A stretch of DNA of 64,000 nucleotides from Cokeromyces recurvatus (lineage: Eukaryota; Mucoromycota; Mucoromycetes; Mucorales; Mucoraceae), in contig NW_026251387.1 of assembly GCF_025118155.1 (NCBI RefSeq), positions 1,005,001 to 1,069,000 of the forward strand. Direction: 5' to 3'. Of the stretch, positions 58,390 through 64,000 are shown one piece after another. The position numbers and the translations under genes were made by a program. The notes under the pieces are model-generated. The model worked only from the letters and a program-made list of their open reading frames with translations, was not told where the DNA came from and made no database searches. Each line of letters starts with the position of its first letter. Positions within the stretch are counted from its first letter, which is position 1.

Positions 58390-59995
58390 TCGGTTTCCTC
58401 TTAGCTTAATTGAGTCCTTTCCAAACATACCGTCGCCGAAAACAATGAAGGGAATCCTTTTCTTATCTTCACGGTACTTCTGGGGCTTCCACTTATTTGA
58501 CCTTTTAAGATGTTTTTCGATAAGAACTATTTAACACGTTGAATTATAAATTGCCTGCTTATTTACAACCTTCTTCTCCTCTCTTTTTTTTTTACTTTCT
58601 TATTCCTGCCTCCCCTCTTCTTTTTGTTCTTCTTCTTCTTTCACGGTTGTATTTCAGTCCGCCATTAAGCAAGATGTTGGTCATGATTTCTGGAGCCCGT
58701 TGGCGACCTTGATACAATGCGAAACGGCTTTCGCCACTGGTATCTTTTTAGAAATCAAATAGTATGTCAATATGCCCAAGCATAAATTGTAAGTATTCGT
58801 AATATTTTTCTGCTTTTGCTGTCTTGTGTGTTGGAATTTTCGATTTTACTTCCTCAATTCCATTTTGTTTTTTAAGTTTTTTGTTGATCTACTAAGAATT
58901 TTGTTAAACCGGTGTAGTGATAATATTCTTTGGTTGAACAGCGTATAATAGGGTGGACATCTTTGACAAGGCCACACACTGCTGTATATACCACTTTTCT
59001 TCCGAGGTCTAAATAAATTGAATTATATGTTGACGCCACCTCTTCGTAGTCAAAATCTGTTAACCTGAGATCTAGATTATTAACGGTCTGATAAGATTCT
59101 TTTTTCTTTTTGTAAAAAAAAAGACAATCCACCGAAAATCCGTCTGGGCGTAAAAGGTTTCCAAATAAGACTCCATTGTTCCCATTAAGTGCAAGATTGC
59201 TAGTATTATGCCAGATACTTGTTTGCGCAATTAATAATTTTTTCAGATTATACTATACCTTTTAATTCGCAATGTTTAAAAGTTCTCGACCTTTTTAAAC
59301 ATTTCAAGTTGCTTATTATACTCCCTTGGTACAGAAGTGGACAGAAAAGCCGAGAAGGCGTTTACGAATATTGTTATAGACCTGAAGTGTAAAGAGGGTT
59401 TTTGTAACAAGCCAAACAAATAAGGTAACGGTAATCTTCATACATGATAAGGACCGTGATTTACATGTTCCTCTTCATATTTTAGTAGGATATGTAAAAT
59501 AATAGGTATACATTTCTCGGGGTACCCAGAAAGTGATTTCAATGTTACTTTGTTTGGGGGTAATTTCCTTTAGCGGTTGACAAAATAAGGTAACACATTG
59601 CTTTTGATGCTCTTCTAAAACTATAGATTCTGGCCATTAAGGGTACCCTCCACAAACAAATTGGTAACAGTATCTTACAGAGATTTTGTGAATGTATTTG
59701 GATTCAATAATTTAATTAACAGCATATAAGTATAATCACTAACTTTATTGTCGATTAATCACTTACAACAAACATATTTTTGAAACCAATATCTGAAGTA
59801 TCTCATGAACTGTGCTTCGAAATTTTCAACAATATGGTTGCTATAAGCTGTTGACAGCTCTTTACAAGCCTCTGTTAAACACTGGCTCGCTCCTGCCTCT
59901 AACTTTTGCTTATACACGATGTTTGGGAAGGCAGCACAACATACATCCCAAGTTCGTATTAAACAGGCTGGAGCATTTTGACTATTTGTGGTCAC
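58390..59995 (-). pseudogene. Decayed TnpB/Fanzor-like RuvC-family protein
   Basis: On the minus strand, pieces appear in family order. 59995-59759 has LIRTWDVCCAAFP and TAYSNHIVENFEAQFMRYF. About 59450-59280 has LPYLFGLLQKPSLHF. 59200-58872 has LLRPDGFSVDCLFFYKKKK, then YLDLGRKVVYTAVCGLV (family DPGR, here with Pro replaced by Leu) and RCSTKEYYHYTG. About 58800-58600 has KYYEYLQFMLGHIDILFDF, SRFALYQGRQRAPEIMTN and NGGLKYNRERRR. About 58500-58390 has RIPFIVFGDGMFGKDSIKL. Frames change several times and stops interrupt. The expected C-terminal Cys-x2-Cys zinc motif and last RuvC aspartate are not found. The family assignment rests on remembered Mucorales proteins grouped with Fanzor nucleases. 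Confidence 0.5.
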
Positions 59996-60333
59996 ATTTT
60001 AATAATGTAATAATTTGTTTTGTTAGTTTTGGTTGAATATAAAGATTTGTGAAAGCTTTGAGAAATATATGTAGTTTCCAAGATCTGCTCTATTAGCATC
60101 AGTAATATATGCTGTTGTTAAATTAATTATCTTTATGCCAGACTAAATTGACATACAAGGAGTAACTATTACATGAGGTTCCAAGGCAAATATAACTTGT
60201 AGAAACAAGGCTGTATGTGGAACTGTCACTCTTAAAGCTATATATAATGAAAAACATTAACTATCTTTTCAAGTTCTTGTCTGAATATTATTTTTTAACT
60301 TATCTAAATAATTTCTTTCCACTGTCTGTAAAT

Positions 60334-60334
<1 letters not shown>

Positions 60335-60371
<37 letters not shown>
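60335..60371. repeat. T37 homopolymer
   Basis: Thirty-seven T lie just upstream of the retroelement fragment. Confidence 0.7.
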
Positions 60372-60396
60372 CAATTGTCTGAATTTAAAGAAGAAA

Positions 60397-60633
60397 TACT
60401 GTAGTAACAGAGCCCCCAGATCTATCAAAGATCCACTCTTTTATCTTTTGAATCTATTACCATCAACATTCCATACTAAGAAAGTGAAAAAATCAATTGA
60501 TGCCTGGCTCATACGCTGGCCTTCTATATGTGCAATTCTGCTTGAGATGGACTATCTAGCTCACTCCCAAATTCCTGAACCCTCTGACCATCTTGGTGAA
60601 CCCTTTGTCAATCATCTTCTTTCAATACAATAA
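60397..60633 (+). pseudogene. Second copy of the non-LTR retroelement C-terminal fragment
   Basis: The open frame has NRAPRSIKDPLFYLLNLLP, DAWLIRWPSICAILLEMDY and SDHLGEPFVNHLLSIQ. The same order occurs, with stops, at about 510-700. This copy is intact over its length but lacks everything upstream, so it is a 5'-truncated insertion. It is bordered upstream by the T run. Confidence 0.5.
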
Positions 60634-61067
60634 CAAATTTCTGATAGTTAATTATCATCGCTTATACATACACTTTAACATTTTCCCTTTTATCCCAAAA
60701 GGGTTTTTCTTTCCTTTTTTTTTTTCATAGCGATCTGACCACGGCAAAACAGCATATACAAATGCTATGTGCTCATTGGTCATTTTTTTAATTTTTAAAT
60801 AAAATTCTTCTTTCATCGTATTCTTGAATCGGTACGGGTATAAAATAGCCCGAGTCACGCTCACGCATCATAGAAAATTTCTTGTTAAACAAAGTTATTT
60901 GCCGTATATAGAAAAGGCGGTAATGGATCAAATATTATTTTTCGATTTTGTATATTGGCTTTTTTCGATTATATACGTATATAATGTTGACTTTTTCGAT
61001 TTTTTTCAATTTGCTATTTTTCTCTCTCTCTCTTTTTTTTTTTTATTTTTTCTCTTTTTGGTAGAAT
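60634..61067. other. Upstream region of the MFS gene
   Basis: AT-rich sequence ending in a long CT/T tract (61011-61060) just before the ATG, typical of fungal promoters. No separate gene seen. Confidence 0.45.
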
Positions 61068-63572
61068 ATGGAGGAAAAAAACGAGATACCAAAGGAATCG
61101 GTTCTAATTGATTCAAATATATCAAATACCCAGCTCCCAACCGAAAACAATGGAAAAAGCAATTCAACCGAAGAATCTACTTCATCGACGGATAAATCGA
61201 GCAAAGAACAAGCTACTGTTGAAGAGTGTGTTACAGCTGATGAGCAGAAAAAAAACAATAAAGGAAAGACGATGGCCCGTGTATTAACCTTTGTTGGACT
61301 CCAAGTTTCCCTCTTCTTAGCTGCCCTAGATGGGTAAAATAGCTAATATTTGTAGTTTTATTTTAACTTATATTATATATATATGTATATATATTATATA
61401 GCACTATTGTATCGACTTCTTTACCTCGTATTGGTTCTGATTTCAACCAAATGTCGATCGTATCTTGGGTTGCTACTGCATATATCCTTACATTTGATGC
61501 ATTTCGTAAGTTCTATATAGAAAACAGATATTGACATAGCAATAGATTGATTTCAAGTAAAATAGAACCTTTATTTTCAAAATTCTCTGATATTTTTGGA
61601 CGCAAATGGATTTTAATGTTTGGTATAATTATCTTCCTTCTAGGCTCAGTTCTATGTGGTGCTGCTAAGGTATAGATACATATTTCTATGGATTTTAAAT
61701 GGTATAGATATTGACATGAACTTTATATATAGAATATGATTATGCTTATTGTGTGTAGAGCTGTAGCAGGTATAGGTGCTGCAGCTATCTTTTCAATGGT
61801 AAAAAAAAAAGAAAAAGAAAAATTAAAATAAAACATATAATATTAATCAAATGTGGGGTCGGGGACGGGCAATGATAAATAGGTGTTTATTATTTTCTCC
61901 GATTTAGTACCACTTGATCAAAGAGGCAAATACCAAGGGTAAAATATATATATAAATATATATTACTTAGTTTGTGCTATATGTCTAAGTAATATAGTAT
62001 TATAGAGTTGTAAATGCTGTGTTTGCTTTGTCAAGTGTATTTGGGCCTTTAATTGGGGTAACATGGTATAGATGCAAATTTTGACATATTATATATCATA
62101 AACATATTTGTTTCTTGTAATAACAATAGGGCTCCTTTACTGACTATGTAACATGGAGGTGGAATTTTTATATCAAGTAAGAATACCTACAAATTAAGAA
62201 GAAGAGTACACATATATTTATTTTGTTTTTTTTTTTGTAGTCTTCCTATTGGCGCTGTTGCTATGGGTCTCTTATTTGTATTTTTGAAATTGCCCACACC
62301 AGAAGATAAACTCTCAGACAAGTTAAAACGTGTTGATTATGCAGGTTATAACTAAGCATATAAATATTAATATACATGTATTATATGTATGTATATATAT
62401 TTAAGCAAACAAATTAAATGAAATGCTTTCACAAAAAAACTATAGGTACGATAATTGTCTTGATGTTTTCTACATTGTTCTTACTTGCACTCAATTTTGG
62501 TGGCCAGACTTTTCCCTGGAAATCAGCTGCTGTCATTGTTCCTCTTGTTCTTTCTATCCTATTGGTTGGACTTTTGGCCGTTGTTGAAAGGAAGTTCGTA
62601 AAGGAGCCCTTAATGCCACCTCGTCTATTCAAGAATCGATCTGTTGTGAGTGTCTTGGTAACCAACTGGTTTTTTGGCATGACCTTCTTTTCTGCTATTT
62701 ATTATTTACCCGTCTATTTTCAAGTTGTAAGACACGATTCAGCCATGTGGTCAGGTATTCGACTTATTCCCATGCAGATGGTTATATGTGTACTTTCTAC
62801 TTTTGTTGGATTTTTCATTTCTAAAACAGGAATCTATAAACCATTGTAAGCTACGAAATAGACGTCTATAGGGCTAAAATGTAATGTTCTTTTTTTTTTT
62901 TCATTCTAGAATATCCATTGGCATGGCGTTACTTACGATATGGATTGGTCTAATTAGCTTATTTGATCATGACACCCCTTGGTCTCGTATGTATTAACAT
63001 AATTCATTTTTACCATTACATCAATAATATATCATTCATATATATTATATGTACTTATATATGCAAATATTTATTTATATGTAGGTGTTTATGGTATCAC
63101 AATAATCGGCTCTGGAGGCCTTGGCTGTCTTTTCTCATCTACTATCATTGCTCTTCAAGCATCAGTAGAAAAAAAAGACATTGCAGTCGTTACTGGTTTA
63201 GGCAACTTCTCTCGAATTCTCGGCGGTGCTCTTGGTATTGCTATATCTTCAACTGTACTCAATACTCAACTAACAGATGAGTTACCTAAAGTGATACCTT
63301 ATGACCAAGCAATTATCGTCATTCAATCATCCGAATATGTCAACAATGGGCTTCCAAAGGAATATTTAGATGTTACTCTAGAAGTTTATGTTAAGGCTCT
63401 TCAATTGATTTGGTATGTCTTCATTCCAATGGCTGGCTTAGGTTTTATTGCCTCTTTCTTCATCAAACATTATTCAATTCAAAGACATAAAATGGAAGCA
63501 GCTACAGAAAAACAAGAAATAGCTTCGTCTGACGAAAGGCCAGTTACTGTTAGAATATCTCATGAAGAATAA
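61068..63572 (+). CDS. MFS multidrug-type transporter, DHA2 family (14-TM)
   Basis: About ten exons. A polar Ser/Thr/Glu-rich N-terminus precedes RVLTFVGLQVSLFLAALDG and, across an intron, TIVSTSLPRIGSDFNQMS, the family D-x-T-I-V motif. Then follow WVATAYILTFDAF, the motif A equivalent FSDIFGRKWILMFG, RAVAGIGAAAIFS, the motif C equivalent SSVFGPLIGG, and TWRWNFYINLPIGAVA, a strong DHA2 marker. Later come NRSVVSVLVTNWFFGMTFF, YYLPVYFQVV and a C-terminal helix with VFIPMAGLGFIASFF. This architecture exports drugs, toxins or siderophore-like compounds by proton antiport; the substrate cannot be told from sequence. The C-terminus is short and acidic. It sits directly after the mobile-element island and shows no damage. 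Confidence 0.9.
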
Positions 63573-63771
63573 GATGAGCTAAACTGTAGAAATGAGAGAA
63601 AATGCTTAAAGACATTAAGAAATGCCCCCCCTTTTTTCCCTCATACTAATACACTTATTTGTTTTTGTTGCTATACTGTTATATTATACAATAAGCTATA
63701 ATTAATCTATAAATATGCATTTATTCAATCAATTAAAACAATATAATTACAAATAGAGATGGTATATAAAT

Positions 63772-64000
63772 TTATTTTTTTTCTTCTATAAATGTTCTTC
63801 CTACTGATCTAGTAGGTAGCTGCGCAAACATTTCATGAATTTCAGCTTGATCATTACAATGTTGCAATAAAGATTTCTTTTTTTGTTCCATTTCTTTATT
63901 AGACAGTATATTCAGTAATTGATGAAGATCATTTTGACAGTATTCTGCTGCCCATGCAATATGCATGCCTACAACACCATGATCATTTAGCAATTTTGCC
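63772..64000 (-). CDS. Partial gene, C-terminal end, product unrecognised
   Basis: The frame runs in from beyond the right edge and ends at TAA 63772. Visible are about 75 residues including LLNDHGVVGMHIAWAAEYC, NDLHQLLNILSNKEMEQKK and IHEMFAQLPTRSVGRTFIE. Helical and without low complexity, so probably a true C-terminal exon. The ATG within it at 63993 is unlikely to be the start because the frame stays open upstream. No family recognised. Confidence 0.55.
   Translation of the reverse strand, partial: AKLLNDHGVVGMHIAWAAEYCQNDLHQLLNILSNKEMEQKKKSLLQHCNDQAEIHEMFAQLPTRSVGRTFIEEKK

Noticed and set aside
1..64000. CRISPR arrays, rRNA genes, bacterial operon features
   Set aside because: Spliced genes, eukaryotic tRNAs without CCA and TE content show a nuclear fungal sequence; no spaced direct-repeat array or rRNA signature was seen.

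Overview
The window is nuclear DNA from an AT-rich fungus with many short introns (mostly about 50-110 nt, GT...AG). The gene content points to Mucoromycota, most likely Mucorales. It includes a CARM1-type arginine methyltransferase, a TFG-like PB1 protein, a class V myosin, a MOT1 molybdate transporter, and decayed mobile-element families whose protein motifs I associate with Mucorales genomes. That assignment is from memory of protein families, not from a search.

Layout. 1-0.7 kb: relic of a non-LTR retroelement. 1.2-13.5 kb: dense housekeeping block with a JSN1-like RRM+PUF mRNA-binding protein (+), a pinin-family protein (-), tRNA-Val(CAC) (-), a Mep2/Amt ammonium transporter (+), a PRMT4/CARM1-like enzyme (-), NC2-beta/Dr1 (+) and an AIM32/sucrase-ferredoxin-like protein (+). 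13.5-16.5 kb: AT-rich desert. 16.5-24.2 kb: an unrecognised coiled-coil protein (+), a WW-domain protein (-), and a class V myosin with six IQ motifs but no globular tail (-). 24.8-27.0 kb: a Tc1-like element with long inverted repeats and a broken transposase. 29.0-35.3 kb: an AreA/DUF1752-domain protein with a 23-nt micro-exon, an unrecognised acidic protein, and a TFG homologue. 35.4-49.5 kb: separase (-), COG6 (+), molybdate transporter (-), leucine-rich-repeat protein (-) and Sec2-like Rab GEF (-). 49.9-60.6 kb: a mobile-element island. It holds a 3.2-kb decayed TIR element, a 766-bp Tc1/mariner deletion derivative, a broken gene with a PD-(D/E)XK-like motif, a decayed TnpB/Fanzor-like reading frame and a second piece of the retroelement family seen at the left edge. 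tRNA-Pro(AGG) and a small conserved-looking protein sit among these. 61.1-63.6 kb: a DHA2-type MFS transporter, then a partial gene running off the right edge.

Several genes share a theme by family knowledge: secretion and polarity (TFG at ER exit sites, COG6 at the Golgi, Sec2 on secretory vesicles, myosin V on actin). They are scattered and I do not claim a functional cluster. Neighbouring genes are packed tightly: COG6 and the MOT1 gene converge with 54 bp between stop codons, and separase and COG6 diverge from a 152-bp shared intergenic region. Exon boundaries were read by eye from frame continuity, GT/AG sites and family resemblance.
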